A stretch of 64,000 nt of DNA. It comes from Bacillus sp. REN16. Lineage in GTDB: Bacteria > Bacillota > Bacilli > Bacillales > Bacillaceae_L. The notes under the pieces are model-generated. The model ran no database searches, had not been told where the DNA came from, and was given only the letters and a program-made list of their open reading frames with translations. Location of the stretch: the NCBI RefSeq assembly GCF_020731355.1, contig NZ_JAJFZK010000003.1:186001-250000 (forward strand), written 5' to 3'. Numbering within the stretch: position 1 is the first letter of the stretch; every line of letters starts with the position of its first letter. The translations under genes were made by a program, and so were the position numbers. Shown one piece after another: positions 1-9,076 of the stretch.

Positions 1-196
1 TTGGCGTATTTGAGCCCGATTTTTTTCGAGCTTGCTCGAAAAGTTACCTTTGAAAAATCGTGGCATCCGCCGGAGGCTTAACTTTATTCAGATGGAGTTT
101 GAACCCCGACTGAATTGTATACTCTTTTTGCATTCATCCCCACTTGTAGAAGTAGGGGACTTCTGCTGAATAAAGTTATATGCGCCTTGGCAGGAT
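1..196. repeat. Dispersed palindromic intergenic repeat, family R (copy 1)
   Basis: No gene is seen here. The stretch carries a GCATCCGCCGGAGG core next to a self-complementary TCGAGCTTGCTCGA segment and TTTATTCAG/CTGAATAAA arms. The same core and layout recur at 17826-18003 (reverse orientation), 33603-33740 and 56657-56782. Family identity is unknown. It is cut by the left window edge. Confidence 0.6.
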
Positions 197-234
197 TCCC
201 GGCCAAAAGACAAATATTTACCTTTATTATACCT

Positions 235-267
235 AAAAAAGAACTCCCGAACCAAAATAGGAGTTCC
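235..267 (-). terminator. Rho-independent terminator of the chemoreceptor gene
   Basis: A stem of GAACTCC with GGAGTTC (241-247 with 260-266) is followed on the minus strand by a run of T (A run at 235-240). It lies just after the stop of the minus-strand chemoreceptor gene. Confidence 0.8.
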
Positions 268-279
268 TTATTTTAAAAA

Positions 280-1566
280 TTATAATGTAAATCGTTGAAT
301 GGTCTGCTTTAATTGTCCTGCTTGGGTGGCAAGTTCCTGCGCTAAATTATCCACTTCACAAATGACGCTTGTTTGATGCTGGGTTGCAGCACTAACCTCC
401 TGTGCACCTGCAGACGTTTGTTCTGCAATTGCTGCTACTTCTTGTGATTGCAGGGAGGTTGCTTGAATACGATCCATTTGTTTTTCTACCAACACCGCAA
501 TTTGCTTCACCGCATCTGCTACTTCATGGACAGATGATGTCATTTCAGCAATAGACTCATTAGTGATCGATCCTTTTTTCGCCTCTTCGTTTGCAACCGC
601 CACTTGTTCTGAAATTTGAACGACAACATTTCGAACCTCTTGCTGGATGTTTTTGATTAACTCAGAAATCCCTTGAACCGCCTTGGAGCTTTCATCCGCA
701 AGCTTTCTCACTTCTTCTGCCACAACCGCAAAGCCTTTTCCATGCTCACCCGCACGTGCCGCTTCAATGGATGCATTCAATGCTAGCAAGTTCGTTTGGC
801 CAGCGATATCGCCAACAAGTGAAATAATATGTTCTACTTCCTTTGCATTTGTCTCCAAGCGATTTACCGCCTCCAGTGAGGTTTGGTTATTATCAACGAG
901 TTTATTAATTCCCGAGATGAGGGAATGCACAAGCTCTTTACTGTCATTCAACGTATCAACCATTTCAACCGATAGGTTTTGTGAGGTTTTAGCATTTTGT
1001 TGAACCTCTTCCGCAATTTGAATGACATCCTCAACTGACTCCGCCGTCTCCTGAATCGATATTGCAGAGCTGTCAGCCCCTTTAGAAATCTCAGAAATGG
1101 TTCGATTAATATTTTCTGCCTGTTCAGAGGCTAAACCCGAGGCTTTCGTAATCTCAATCACTTTTTCATTCGTATTTCCAAAGTTTTCTTCAATATTTTG
1201 AACCATTTCACGCAAATTTTGTAGCATTTTATTAAACGCAAGGCTTAAACTGCGAATCTCGTCATCTGAATTTGAAACAGGAACATCCTCTCGAATATCC
1301 CCGTTTGCAGCATGAATAGCCACCTGTTCAAGCTGTTGAAGTGGCTTAGTAATGAAGGATGCCGCAAAGTAAGCAAGAATCCCAGACCAGATAATCCCTA
1401 ATGCTAATGTGCCTATCACAAAAATTTGCTGACTCACCATTTCTTCAACGAATGGATACACAAAATAAATGAATAAAGCCGAAGTTGAATACGTGACAAC
1501 AGCTAAAATGGTTGTAAAGAGTACTAATTTTAACCTAAGACCAAATTTGTAGCGCCTTTTTTCCAC
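280..1566 (-). CDS. Methyl-accepting chemotaxis protein without an extracellular sensor domain
   Basis: Chemoreceptor of 428 aa. Two membrane segments (about residues 14-35 and 44-68) are separated by only some ten residues, so there is no room for an outside ligand-binding domain. A HAMP linker follows (about 70-125), then the long helical signalling domain. Its tip carries the strongly conserved [16 protein letters not shown] and EEVRKLA segments that contact CheA and CheW. The start is a GTG with GGGGGG upstream. The lack of a sensor domain suggests it detects a membrane, cytoplasmic or energy-linked signal, or works through partner receptors; this is inference. It is the last gene before the left edge and ends in its own terminator. 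Confidence 0.9.
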   Translation of the reverse strand: MEKRRYKFGLRLKLVLFTTILAVVTYSTSALFIYFVYPFVEEMVSQQIFVIGTLALGIIWSGILAYFAASFITKPLQQLEQVAIHAANGDIREDVPVSNSDDEIRSLSLAFNKMLQNLREMVQNIEENFGNTNEKVIEITKASGLASEQAENINRTISEISKGADSSAISIQETAESVEDVIQIAEEVQQNAKTSQNLSVEMVDTLNDSKELVHSLISGINKLVDNNQTSLEAVNRLETNAKEVEHIISLVGDIAGQTNLLALNASIEAARAGEHGKGFAVVAEEVRKLADESSKAVQGISELIKNIQQEVRNVVVQISEQVAVANEEAKKGSITNESIAEMTSSVHEVADAVKQIAVLVEKQMDRIQATSLQSQEVAAIAEQTSAGAQEVSAATQHQTSVICEVDNLAQELATQAGQLKQTIQRFTL

Positions 1567-1584
1567 CCGATTTCCCCCCTGAAT

Positions 1585-2019
1585 CTACCTTTTTAGTTTA
1601 GAAAGTACTTGATCAATTAATGGTTCGAGTTCCGCGTATGTTTCTCTATATATTTCAACCGGTCCTCCAAAGGGGTCAGAAACATCCCCATTTCCATCCA
1701 CATATTCCTTTAATGTAAACACCTTGTCGTGTGCTTCTGGAAAACTGTGAAGGATTGCCTGTTTATGATGACTAGTCATTGTAAAAATATAAGTGGCCCA
1801 CTCAATATGGTCTTGTGTTAATATTGAAGAAGAATGCTGACACTCCATTCCATTTTCCTGTAACACTTGAGCCGTATTAGCTGATGCAGGACTTCCGTTT
1901 CCCGCAAAAATTCCTGCTGATTTGACTTCTATGTTTTCGCCGGACTTATTTCGTAAGATAACCTCTGCCATCGGACTTCTGCATGTATTTCCTGTACAAA
2001 CAAATAAAACGTGTATCAT
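1585..2019 (-). CDS. ywlE: Protein-arginine phosphatase YwlE (LMW-PTP fold)
   Basis: Low-molecular-weight phosphatase of 144 aa. The N-terminal P-loop CTGNTCRS has nucleophile Cys8, the Thr12 that in YwlE selects phospho-arginine over phospho-tyrosine, and Arg14. The distal general-acid loop DPFGG is followed by EIYRET. In B. subtilis YwlE reverses McsB arginine phosphorylation, which marks proteins for ClpCP and controls CtsR. Assignment as an arginine phosphatase rests on the Thr in the loop and on synteny with mntP and ywlC. The start ATG has GAGGTGATAA upstream. Confidence 0.92.
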   Translation of the reverse strand: MIHVLFVCTGNTCRSPMAEVILRNKSGENIEVKSAGIFAGNGSPASANTAQVLQENGMECQHSSSILTQDHIEWATYIFTMTSHHKQAILHSFPEAHDKVFTLKEYVDGNGDVSDPFGGPVEIYRETYAELEPLIDQVLSKLKR

Positions 2020-2180
2020 TTTATCACCTCTTCATAATTGCCCTTATGCTACTTTCGACCTGCATCTTTAGACAAAATTCGATATACTCCCATTATAATC
2101 GAGATTCGCAGGAAAGACATAGCCTATATAAAAAAAGAGTACGGAATTCTCCACCGCACTCACAGTTTTGTACTATTTTT

Positions 2181-2744
2181 TTATAAAGGAAAAAGCAGTT
2201 TCACTCCAAAGACGAGGAGAATACTTCCTCCCAACACCTCGCTATATGTACCAAGCCAGTTTTGGACCTTTCGACCTACTAGCAGTCCAATCCAAGTGAG
2301 AGCCATGCTGACGGCTCCGAACATAAGAATGACCATGACTGTTTTCGCTCCGTAAATCCCGAGCGAAAGTCCAACTGAAAAACTATCTAAGCTCACACTT
2401 AAAGCAAAAATAAATAAGCCGAATCCAACCGGTGTAATCATGCGCTGCTTATCATCGTCCTTGAAGGAGGAAATAATCATTTGGATGCCTAAAAATAAGA
2501 GCAACCCGCCGCCTGCATAGGTAGCAATAGCTCCAAATGTATCTGATAAAAAATGGCCAATCATCATTCCAGCCAAAGGCATCCACATATGAAACAGACC
2601 AATGGTGATTCCAATTGAAAAAATTTGCTTGAGTCTCAATTGGATTAATCCCATTCCGAGTCCAACAGAAAATGCGTCCATTCCTAAAGCAAACGCCATG
2701 ATAAATAAGGTTATAAGTTCTCCGAGAAATGCTGTAATATCCAT
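2181..2744 (-). CDS. mntP: Manganese efflux pump MntP (YwlD)
   Basis: Integral membrane protein of 187 aa with six predicted helices in two similar halves. Each half carries a conserved acidic motif: [12 protein letters not shown] near residue 20 and [11 protein letters not shown] near residue 115, the expected metal-coordinating Asp residues of MntP. It exports Mn(II) and so protects against manganese intoxication. The start ATG follows AAGGAGG. The leader contains the 145-bp repeat at 2808-2952, which separates it from ywlC. No yybP-ykoY riboswitch was recognised upstream. Confidence 0.9.
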   Translation of the reverse strand: MDITAFLGELITLFIMAFALGMDAFSVGLGMGLIQLRLKQIFSIGITIGLFHMWMPLAGMMIGHFLSDTFGAIATYAGGGLLLFLGIQMIISSFKDDDKQRMITPVGFGLFIFALSVSLDSFSVGLSLGIYGAKTVMVILMFGAVSMALTWIGLLVGRKVQNWLGTYSEVLGGSILLVFGVKLLFPL

Positions 2745-2807
2745 CTTCTACCTCCTTGGACGTGCCTATTTCAACATATGCATGTACCGCTCCAAATAGA
2801 AGATGAA

Positions 2808-2952
2808 TGTTCAAAAAGTCCGGTGAAAATGACACATCGAATTTCTTCGTTGGCTCGTTTTTCCGGTACTCACGTATTAACTGCATACGCTCCATTCCTC
2901 AAAACTTCACCGCCTCGAACTTCTCGGTCCTTTTCATCCTCCTTTTTGAACA
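2808..2952. repeat. MITE-like 145-bp element, copy 1
   Basis: The element is bounded by perfect 11-bp inverted ends TGTTCAAAAAG (2808-2818) and CTTTTTGAACA (2942-2952). The interior shares long stretches (for example GTATTAACTGCATACGCTCC) with copies at 48323-48466 and 49254-49440. It lies between ywlC and mntP, in the presumed leader of mntP. No intact gene is seen; short ORFs crossing it are translations of the repeat. Confidence 0.8.
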
Positions 2953-2974
2953 CATATTAAAAGATGGAATTCCA

Positions 2975-4018
2975 TTATTCTGTTATTATTTTATGTCCTG
3001 CTGCTTTCGTTAATCGATTCATGATCGCTTGTCCAATTCCTTCATTTGGGAAGCTTTCACTATAAATTATATCGACACCACTTTCATCAAATAAGCGTAA
3101 CACATCATAGAGCCTGCTTGCCACTGACTCTAAATCCTCACGCGATCCACAGGCAATAATTTTATCAGCTTCATAATGATTTTCACGCTCTGCCGTTGTG
3201 AGGACGCCAACCTTCAAGCCATCGTTTTGTTTTTCTGTTACGAGAGACTGAATAAATTCAACACGGCCATTCACGATTGTTAGTGGCGCAGTGGGTGCGT
3301 AATGTTTATATTTCATTCCAGGTGATTTAGGTGCTTCGCCTTCTGTTAGAATGGCCTTGTCGACCTCAATCACACCGCACACTTCCTCAAGCTGTTCCTT
3401 TGTCACTCCACCTGGTCGCAAAATGACTGGCACCTCACCAGTGCAGTCCAGAACTGTTGATTCAAGTCCAACGCCAGTTGCTCCTCCATCAAGAATCCCC
3501 GCAATTTTTCCAGTCAGATCATCAGCCACATGATTGGCGAGTGTCGGACTTGGTTTTCCAGAAGTATTCGCACTCGGTGCTGCAAGCGGAAGACCAGATG
3601 CTGCAATTAACGCCAATGCAACCGGATGACTTGGCATACGAACTGCTACGGTTTCTAATCCTGCTGTCACTATTTTTGACACCGCGTTTTCTTTTCTCTT
3701 TAATACAAGCGTTAACGGACCCGGCCAAAATTTTTCAATCAAGCGCTCTGCCTGCTTGGGAATATCCTGTACAATCTTATGCAACTGCCCAATTGTGGAA
3801 ATGTGGACAATCAGTGGATTATCACTCGGGCGCCCCTTTGCCTCATAAATTTTCGCAACGGCCTCATCAGATAAAGCATTTGCCCCAAGCCCATACACTG
3901 TTTCCGTTGGGAATGCGACCACTTCATTTTTCCGCAAGAGACGTGCCGCCTCTTCTATTTGTGGATAAGATTCTAAATTTTGTTGATGTTTATCCACAAC
4001 CCATCGTTTTGTTTCCAT
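2975..4018 (-). CDS. ywlC: Threonylcarbamoyl-AMP synthase (Sua5/YwlC type)
   Basis: 347-aa Sua5-family enzyme, the long two-domain form. It makes threonylcarbamoyl-AMP from threonine, bicarbonate and ATP for the t6A modification of ANN-decoding tRNAs. The N-terminal YrdC domain (about residues 15-210) has the conserved PTETVYGLG, KGRPSDNPL and SANTSGKPSPT motifs. A linker with the SPGMKYKHYAP motif leads to the C-terminal Sua5 domain (about 240-345). The start ATG has AGGAGC upstream. Two perfect DnaA boxes lie inside its first 20 codons, part of the cluster at 3960-4293. Confidence 0.95.
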   Translation of the reverse strand: METKRWVVDKHQQNLESYPQIEEAARLLRKNEVVAFPTETVYGLGANALSDEAVAKIYEAKGRPSDNPLIVHISTIGQLHKIVQDIPKQAERLIEKFWPGPLTLVLKRKENAVSKIVTAGLETVAVRMPSHPVALALIAASGLPLAAPSANTSGKPSPTLANHVADDLTGKIAGILDGGATGVGLESTVLDCTGEVPVILRPGGVTKEQLEEVCGVIEVDKAILTEGEAPKSPGMKYKHYAPTAPLTIVNGRVEFIQSLVTEKQNDGLKVGVLTTAERENHYEADKIIACGSREDLESVASRLYDVLRLFDESGVDIIYSESFPNEGIGQAIMNRLTKAAGHKIITE

Positions 4019-4293
4019 ATTATGCAGCTCCTATATAAATTCCTTTATTTATGTTGTTCTTTTATTATCGCAATATAAAAAAATATAGGTTGCAGAGGGT
4101 TATAAAACCAGTGTTATCCACAATTTGTGGACAATTAAGCCGAAAATGTGGATAGTTTTGTGGATATAACCAGTTTTACCATATTCCACATCAAGAGGAA
4201 ATAATTCATCCACAGCCCATATTTTTCATTACGTTCCACAGGTTATCACATTTATCCGCATTTTAACAACATTCATTATCCACATTATCCACA
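3960..4293. promoter_or_regulatory. DnaA-box cluster at the ywlC 5' end
   Basis: Five perfect DnaA 9-mers (TTATCCACA or its complement) lie at 3960-3968, 3990-3998, 4114-4122, 4276-4284 and 4285-4293. One-mismatch boxes lie at 4126-4134, 4147-4155, 4159-4167, 4206-4214 and 4252-4260. The first two are inside ywlC and the rest upstream of it. B. subtilis has a known DnaA-box cluster at ywlC that titrates DnaA and helps limit replication initiation. The same location and density point to the same role here. Confidence 0.88.
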
Positions 4294-4303
4294 AAATGAA
4301 AGG

Positions 4304-4346
4304 AAAAAACCTCTATTTGGGCAAATTCCATCCACAAATAGAGGTT
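4304..4346 (-). terminator. Terminator of ywlB
   Basis: A perfect 12-bp stem AACCTCTATTTG/CAAATAGAGGTT (4308-4319 with 4335-4346) is followed on the minus strand by a T run. It follows the ywlB stop codon closely. Confidence 0.85.
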
Positions 4347-4358
4347 TGAAAACATTAT

Positions 4359-4805
4359 TTATCTTTCAATTTGCGAAACCATGAGCATTGGATCCGTTTT
4401 GCCGAGAAGCTGTGTGATATGATTTGAGTCTTTAATATGATCTGGAAGCTCTCTACTTTCTACCTGCCCAAAACCAAGCATAGCGAAAAATTGAATCGAG
4501 GCCTGCTTATTCGTCGCTAAATAGAGACGCTGCAATTCCTTATGCTTTGCAAGTGAAATGGCACTTTTAAATAGTGTTAATAAATTCGTTTGGTCCACAT
4601 CAGGAGAAATAACGAGTGATCGTAGCAGGCCATCTTGTTCAATTTTCTCAATCCCTAATGTTGCGAGGATTTTCTGTTCGTCATCCTCCAATAAAATAAA
4701 GTGGTCAATAATCGATTCGATTCCAACCGCACTGACTTCAGCTTGTCCTAAAAAGGAAGTGACCTTTTCAATATCCTGCTCATTTGCCGTTCTAATTTGT
4801 TTCAT
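4359..4805 (-). CDS. ywlB: GNAT-family N-acetyltransferase YwlB
   Basis: 148-aa single-domain acetyltransferase of the GNAT fold. The core beta strand LLRSLVISPDV (about residues 58-70) and the C-terminal LYLATNKQASIQFFAMLGF segment (about 94-113) are typical of the acetyl-CoA site and the last helix, although the usual RxxGxG phosphate loop is weak. It resembles the ArsN/YwlB group. The substrate is unknown. It sits between ywlC and spoIIR as in B. subtilis and has its own terminator. Confidence 0.8.
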   Translation of the reverse strand: MKQIRTANEQDIEKVTSFLGQAEVSAVGIESIIDHFILLEDDEQKILATLGIEKIEQDGLLRSLVISPDVDQTNLLTLFKSAISLAKHKELQRLYLATNKQASIQFFAMLGFGQVESRELPDHIKDSNHITQLLGKTDPMLMVSQIER

Positions 4806-4882
4806 TTTCCCACCCCATCTATTTCGTTAACTAGTAACTACTCTATGAGGCATCCTGAAAAATAGAACCAAATGCTAGACTT

Positions 4883-5602
4883 TTAGCTAAATAATGATGT
4901 AAAAAATTCAACTAAGAAAAATTTGACCTCGACTTCATCCTCATTTTCTTCTTTTTCTTCTTTTTCTTCTTTTTCTTCTACTTTTTCTTCATTAACTTCC
5001 TTGTCCTTCTTATCGTTCTTGTCCTCCTTGACTACCTTGTCTTCCTTCTCGACCTCTTGCTCGATCGCGACATCTTTTCCCTTTTCATTAGATGCTTCAA
5101 TTGCGTCACCTGTTGAGAAATCTAAGAAACATAATGGCGGGAACAACACACACCACCAGTTTGCACCTTCCGCTTCTCCTAATGAAATCAAAATAGCTTC
5201 ATACTCACCCGCTGGATATAGGAATTGCCCGTAAAGCTTTGTTGGAAATTGAACATTTCGTCCGTAATCGACTGTATATGAATGATTACTATTTTCCTCT
5301 TCTAACACTCTAGCAACAATTTTCTCGATTTCTGGCAGTCTCTCTTGAATGAGTTCTCTTGCTGCTTCAATTGAAGTTAATTCTGCCACCCACACTGTAA
5401 TTTCCGCGTTTACTGCATCACGTACCTTGCGTTTTAGCGCCTGATCCTCATCAGAATCACTGTTCGCTAAAATGCGAAGTCGAATTGCCTCATCCGGAAT
5501 TACCTGTTGACCCGCTGCACTTGTTTCTTTTATCAATAAATGGCTATTCGCCCCAATTAACATTAAAAATATAAATGATACAATCGCAATTTGTTTACTC
5601 AC
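4883..5602 (-). CDS. spoIIR: Stage II sporulation protein R with a Lys/Glu-rich tail insertion
   Basis: SpoIIR is the forespore-made signalling protein that crosses the inner membrane and triggers SpoIIGA to process pro-sigma-E in the mother cell. The protein is 239 aa. An N-terminal hydrophobic signal (about residues 5-22) is followed by the family core (about 36-170) with DEAIRLRILANSDS, VDYGRNVQFPTK and GEGANWWCVLFPPLCF-type motifs (here EAEGANWWCVLFPPLCF). Residues 180-225 are a low-complexity acidic/basic tract of D, K, E and V before a short hydrophobic end. The start is GTG. Expected forespore (sigma-F) control was not located as a promoter. Confidence 0.92.
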   Translation of the reverse strand: MSKQIAIVSFIFLMLIGANSHLLIKETSAAGQQVIPDEAIRLRILANSDSDEDQALKRKVRDAVNAEITVWVAELTSIEAARELIQERLPEIEKIVARVLEEENSNHSYTVDYGRNVQFPTKLYGQFLYPAGEYEAILISLGEAEGANWWCVLFPPLCFLDFSTGDAIEASNEKGKDVAIEQEVEKEDKVVKEDKNDKKDKEVNEEKVEEKEEKEEKEENEDEVEVKFFLVEFFTSLFS

Positions 5603-5722
5603 TTTCTAACACCATCCCTTCACAAACCATTCTCGCCAAAAAAATAAATTCCTAAACTACCAAATTTGAAAAATCTATTAAACTATTTTTTTATAGGCAC
5701 TTTACATATTTTTGAATTTTAA

Positions 5723-5763
5723 TGTAAAGTCGACTTTACAAAATGTATGGTCCGCTTTACAAT
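5723..5763 (+). promoter_or_regulatory. Sigma-A promoter overlapped by a perfect 18-bp dyad
   Basis: -35 TTTACA (5735-5740), a 17-bp spacer and -10 TACAAT (5758-5763) drive the HTH/membrane-protein pair. The perfect palindrome TGTAAAGTCGACTTTACA (5723-5740) covers the -35. Further TTTACA/TTTAC half-sites occur at 5701 and 5755. This fits autoregulation by the downstream HTH protein (inference). Confidence 0.75.
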
Positions 5764-5793
5764 ATAAGTAAGAACAATTGGAGGATATTGTAA

Positions 5794-6003
5794 ATGGAGA
5801 TTAAAAATCGCGTGAAGGAGCTCCGCGCAAGGCATAGCCTTACACAGGGCGCACTTGCTGAAAAGGTCAATGTAACAAGGCAAACCATTGTAGCATTGGA
5901 AAAAGGAAGCTATGTCCCTTCACTATTACTCGCAATGAATATCGCACGGACATTTAACTTGCCAATTGAAGAAATTTTTTATTTGGAGGATGAGGAAGGA
6001 TGA
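5794..6003 (+). CDS. Small XRE-family HTH regulator
   Basis: 69-aa protein made only of a Cro/CI-type helix-turn-helix: [14 protein letters not shown], then [16 protein letters not shown] as helices 2-3, then [17 protein letters not shown], ending in EEIFYLED. It resembles the short YozG/YvaO-like regulators paired with membrane proteins. RBS GGAGG is 9 bp before the ATG. It overlaps the next gene by four bases (ATGA), so the two are co-translated. It probably represses its own promoter through the dyad at 5723-5740. The pair interrupts the spoIIR-prmC order seen in B. subtilis. Confidence 0.88.
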   Translation: MEIKNRVKELRARHSLTQGALAEKVNVTRQTIVALEKGSYVPSLLLAMNIARTFNLPIEEIFYLEDEEG

Positions 6004-6473
6004 GTATTTTTCGAAATGTCATGTATTCAATTATCTCAATCGGGCTGTTGGGCTGGGCCATATCGTCAATGTATTATGCACAAATGGATTTTGCCAAGAT
6101 CGTAAAAACAAATCAGGAACCACCTTGGAGCGTCGAAATTAACATATTGCCTGTTTTCCTTGCAATTGTAGTGGGAATCTTTTTTACAGCATTTATGTAT
6201 CCACAGCTAAAAAAGAATCGCAAATCATGGAAAAATGTATTTCTGTTGCCTCTCGAATTTGAAGAAGGTGACGAGCGTGAAAAGGAACTCACCGGAAAAG
6301 CATGTCGAGCTTCTTATATTAGTATGTGGTACGCATTCCCAATTATCACAGCCCTGTTTTTACTCTATCCATTCATCTCAGATTCCGTACCGTACTATCC
6401 GATTATCTTATTTCTGCTTTGTCCGTTGATTCAGATTGTCACCTATTTTATTTCGTGGAAGCGGAACTACTGA
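6000..6473 (+). CDS. Membrane protein co-transcribed with the HTH regulator
   Basis: 157 aa with four predicted membrane segments (about residues 7-26, 47-67, 108-128 and 133-152) and a charged cytoplasmic loop (about 70-105) containing [18 protein letters not shown]. This arrangement resembles DUF2178/DUF3169-type proteins encoded next to small XRE regulators. The function is unknown. Similar gene pairs are common in Bacilli and are often treated as stress or bacteriocin-response modules, but nothing here proves that. Start overlaps the regulator stop. Confidence 0.75.
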   Translation: MSIFRNVMYSIISIGLLGWAISSMYYAQMDFAKIVKTNQEPPWSVEINILPVFLAIVVGIFFTAFMYPQLKKNRKSWKNVFLLPLEFEEGDEREKELTGKACRASYISMWYAFPIITALFLLYPFISDSVPYYPIILFLLCPLIQIVTYFISWKRNY

Positions 6474-6495
6474 AACTAGCTATTTGAAAAGTGCT

Positions 6496-6611
6496 ATCGC
6501 GCAATTAATGGTCCGTATCGCGCAATTATCAAAATTAAAACGCAAATGCTGAATGAGATCACGCAATTCCGGTGATTTAAGACGCAATTCGCCCGTGCTA
6601 TCGCGCAATCC
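6496..6611. repeat. Short tandem repeat cluster S1, 21-bp period
   Basis: Five to six degenerate units are spaced 21 bp apart, with core ATCGCGCAAT or GACGCAATT (first two cores start at 6496 and 6517). The core is the reverse complement of the ATTGCGCGAT core in cluster S2 (27468-27540), and GACGCAAT is shared with S4 (60396-60484). It lies between the membrane-protein gene and the prmC terminator. Confidence 0.8.
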
Positions 6612-6613
6612 AT

Positions 6614-6646
6614 AAAAAAAGGCTTGGGATCGCTGCCCCAAGCCTT
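6614..6646 (-). terminator. Terminator of prfA-prmC
   Basis: Stem AAGGCTTGGG/CCCAAGCCTT (6619-6628 with 6637-6646) is followed on the minus strand by seven T. It starts two bases after the prmC stop. Confidence 0.9.
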
Positions 6647-6648
6647 CT

Positions 6649-7518
6649 CTAAAACCCTATTTCCGCAAACACCATTCGGTCTTTTCCATTAATGTCGTTG
6701 ACGACTTCCACTTTTGCGCCAGGAAAGGCCAAACGCAGCATTTCCGCAACGGCTTCTCCTTGCCCAATCCCGACCTCAAAGGCCACAATTCCTTTTTCAT
6801 TTAACACATCAGGAATCTCGTTCATAAATCTGCGATAAAAATCCAATCCATCCTTGCCGCCAACTAAAGCCCGGAGAGGTTCATGATCTTTCACAACTGT
6901 GGATAAACTGTTAATATCCCCCTCCGGAATATAGGGTGGATTCGAAACAACCACATCAACCTTTATTCCTGATTCTATTAACGGTCCCAATAAATCCCCT
7001 TCAAAGAACCTTACTTTCGCGCCTAACTGATTCGCATTTTCACGGGCTACATCAATCGAAGCTTTGGCAATATCCACAGTCATTACATCCAGCTGCTGAT
7101 TTTCAAGAGCAAGTGTAATCGAAATCGCCCCACTTCCTGTCCCGACATCCACAACATTAATAACATTGTCCTTACCAAATAAACGCTCAACCCTTGTTAA
7201 CAACCCTTGAACCAACTCTTCCGTCTCAGGTCTCGGGATTAAGACTTCTTCATTTACCCAAAACCTGCGTCCGTAAAATTCCTCATAGCCAATGATGTGT
7301 TGTACTGGAATTCCGCTTACAGCTTGACCAACGGCTTCGACAAACTTTTCTTTCACTGCAGGATCAAGCTCTTCACGCAGCTCCGCAAACAACCTCGCCC
7401 GGTTCATTCCTAAATAATGACACAAAAGCAGTTCCCCAATATTTTCGTCCCGACCCTTTTCCCGTAAAAAAGAAGAAGCCCATTTGAGGGCTTCGAATAC
7501 TTTATGAAATTCAGTCAT
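6649..7518 (-). CDS. prmC: Release-factor glutamine methyltransferase PrmC (HemK)
   Basis: 289-aa SAM-dependent methyltransferase that N5-methylates the GGQ glutamine of RF1 and RF2. The N-terminal helical domain (about 1-80) binds the release factor. The Rossmann domain has motif [11 protein letters not shown] (124-133) and the catalytic NPPY (193-196). The PRPETEELV segment (96-104) is typical of HemK. Its ATG overlaps the prfA stop (TAATG), giving translational coupling with its own substrate protein. Confidence 0.96.
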   Translation of the reverse strand: MTEFHKVFEALKWASSFLREKGRDENIGELLLCHYLGMNRARLFAELREELDPAVKEKFVEAVGQAVSGIPVQHIIGYEEFYGRRFWVNEEVLIPRPETEELVQGLLTRVERLFGKDNVINVVDVGTGSGAISITLALENQQLDVMTVDIAKASIDVARENANQLGAKVRFFEGDLLGPLIESGIKVDVVVSNPPYIPEGDINSLSTVVKDHEPLRALVGGKDGLDFYRRFMNEIPDVLNEKGIVAFEVGIGQGEAVAEMLRLAFPGAKVEVVNDINGKDRMVFAEIGF

Positions 7519-8594
7519 TATTCGGCTTGCTCCATTTTTCTTGCTTGGTCTTCCATGATTAAAGCATCGATGACTTCATCAAGTTTTCCAGTTAGGATTT
7601 GATCAAGCTTTTGAATCGTTAAGCCAATACGGTGGTCGGTCACACGGTTTTGCGGGAAATTGTACGTACGGATACGTTCAGAACGGTCCCCTGTACCTAC
7701 TGCTTGTTTACGGTTTTGGTCGTATTCCGCTTGCGCTTCCTGTTGAAATTTATCATACACGCGCGCACGCAACACTTTCATTGCTTTTTCCTTGTTTTTG
7801 ATTTGAGATTTCTCATCCTGGATGGATACCACAGTTCCAGTTGGCAAATGCGTTAGACGAACAGCGGACATTGTGGTGTTAACACTTTGTCCCCCAGGTC
7901 CACTGGATGCAAATGTATCCACACGAATATCTTTATCATGGATTTCGACTTCGACCTCTTCAGCTTCAGGTAATACCGCAACAGTCGCAGTTGATGTGTG
8001 GATACGTCCGCCCGATTCTGTTTCAGGAACACGCTGCACACGATGGGCTCCATTTTCAAATTTCAATTTGGAAAATGCACCTTTTCCGTTAATCATAAAG
8101 ATAATTTCTTTAAACCCACCAACACCAGTTGAGTTCGTATCCATAACCTCGATCTTCCAGCCTTGATGTTCGGCAAAACGGCTGTACATGCGATAAAGGT
8201 CACCAGCAAATAAAGCGGCCTCATCCCCGCCAGCAGCACCGCGGATCTCCATGATTACGTTTTTGTCATCATTCGGGTCCTTCGGCAATAAAAGCACGTG
8301 AAGACGCTCCTCAAGCTCCTCCATTTGGTCCTCAAGCTCGCTGATTTCTTCTTTCACCATTTCACGCATCTCTGCATCGAGCTTATCTTCAAGCATTGCT
8401 TTCGCATCGGTTAATTGTTCCTTAACTTCTTTGTACTCTCTATACTTTTCAACTGTTTCTGCTATATCAGATTGTTCTTTTGAATATTCACGTAATTTTG
8501 TTGTGTCACTTACGATATCAGGGTCACTTAGTAGTTCATTTAATTTTTCATAACGAGCCTCAACAGCCTCTAAACGATCGAACACGCTCTTCAC
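7518..8594 (-). CDS. prfA: Peptide chain release factor 1
   Basis: 358-aa class I release factor recognising UAA and UAG. The stop-codon recognition motif P-E-T lies at 190-192 (PxT type of RF1). The peptidyl-hydrolysis motif [10 protein letters not shown] has GGQ at 234-236, whose Gln is the PrmC target. Length and domain order (helical N-terminus about 1-100, then the core) are normal. First gene of the prfA-prmC operon; a GC-rich repeat lies upstream. Confidence 0.97.
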   Translation of the reverse strand: MKSVFDRLEAVEARYEKLNELLSDPDIVSDTTKLREYSKEQSDIAETVEKYREYKEVKEQLTDAKAMLEDKLDAEMREMVKEEISELEDQMEELEERLHVLLLPKDPNDDKNVIMEIRGAAGGDEAALFAGDLYRMYSRFAEHQGWKIEVMDTNSTGVGGFKEIIFMINGKGAFSKLKFENGAHRVQRVPETESGGRIHTSTATVAVLPEAEEVEVEIHDKDIRVDTFASSGPGGQSVNTTMSAVRLTHLPTGTVVSIQDEKSQIKNKEKAMKVLRARVYDKFQQEAQAEYDQNRKQAVGTGDRSERIRTYNFPQNRVTDHRIGLTIQKLDQILTGKLDEVIDALIMEDQARKMEQAE

Positions 8595-8663
8595 CTCAAA
8601 TTTAGTCCATAACAGTATAATTATAGTATAGGGTACCCATATAGGTCAAAGCAAATTACACCG

Positions 8664-8906
8664 AAAAGCGCAAGCGTCTTGTAAGGGGTACATCGACTAA
8701 CTACTGCCACGTCCTGTGGCGAACATCGATGTCAGCACTTCCTCGAAAATGCTATGCATTTTCTTCGTGCGATGATTATGCTGACGAAGCCTTCCTTGTC
8801 CTGTGCAAGTCCGGCAAGCATAAGAAAAGCCGGCACGAAGGATGCCTTTTATCCTTCTTGACGGATTGGCTAGACCAAAGAGGGGCTAGACGCTGGAGCT
8901 AGACAT
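8664..8906. repeat. GC-rich palindromic intergenic repeat, family G (copy 1)
   Basis: Begins AAAGCGCAAGCG and ends GCTGGAGCTAGACAT, with internal stems (for example GCATCCTTC-type/GAAGGATGC around AAGGATGCCTTTTATCCTTCTTG). Related elements occur at 15611-15860 (two tandem copies), 51961-52073 and 54068-54190. The core phrases AGCATAAGAAAAGCCGGC and GGATTGGCT recur at 51961. No coding potential is seen. It separates prfA from the divergent racA. Confidence 0.75.
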
Positions 8907-9076
8907 AAGACTTTTTTGTCATTCTTCCAAATTTCGCTGTCGAATTATTGATTTTATGTTGGTTTGCTTCTATCTTTGACGAAAAGGTACTAGTTTTGTC
9001 TACCGGCAGGATTTTACCTATGTTAGGGAGAATCGTACTACTATATAAAGATTCGGAAAAAGGGGGATTGGTTGGT

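Noticed and set aside
2452-2895. 147-aa minus-strand frame over mntP and the MITE-like repeat
   Set aside because: It overlaps mntP out of frame; its N-terminus is the translated repeat.
8948-9076. N-terminal extension of racA from the ATG at 8948
   Set aside because: No RBS, hydrophobic unrelated residues, and a good RBS sits before the GTG at 9077 where family similarity begins.
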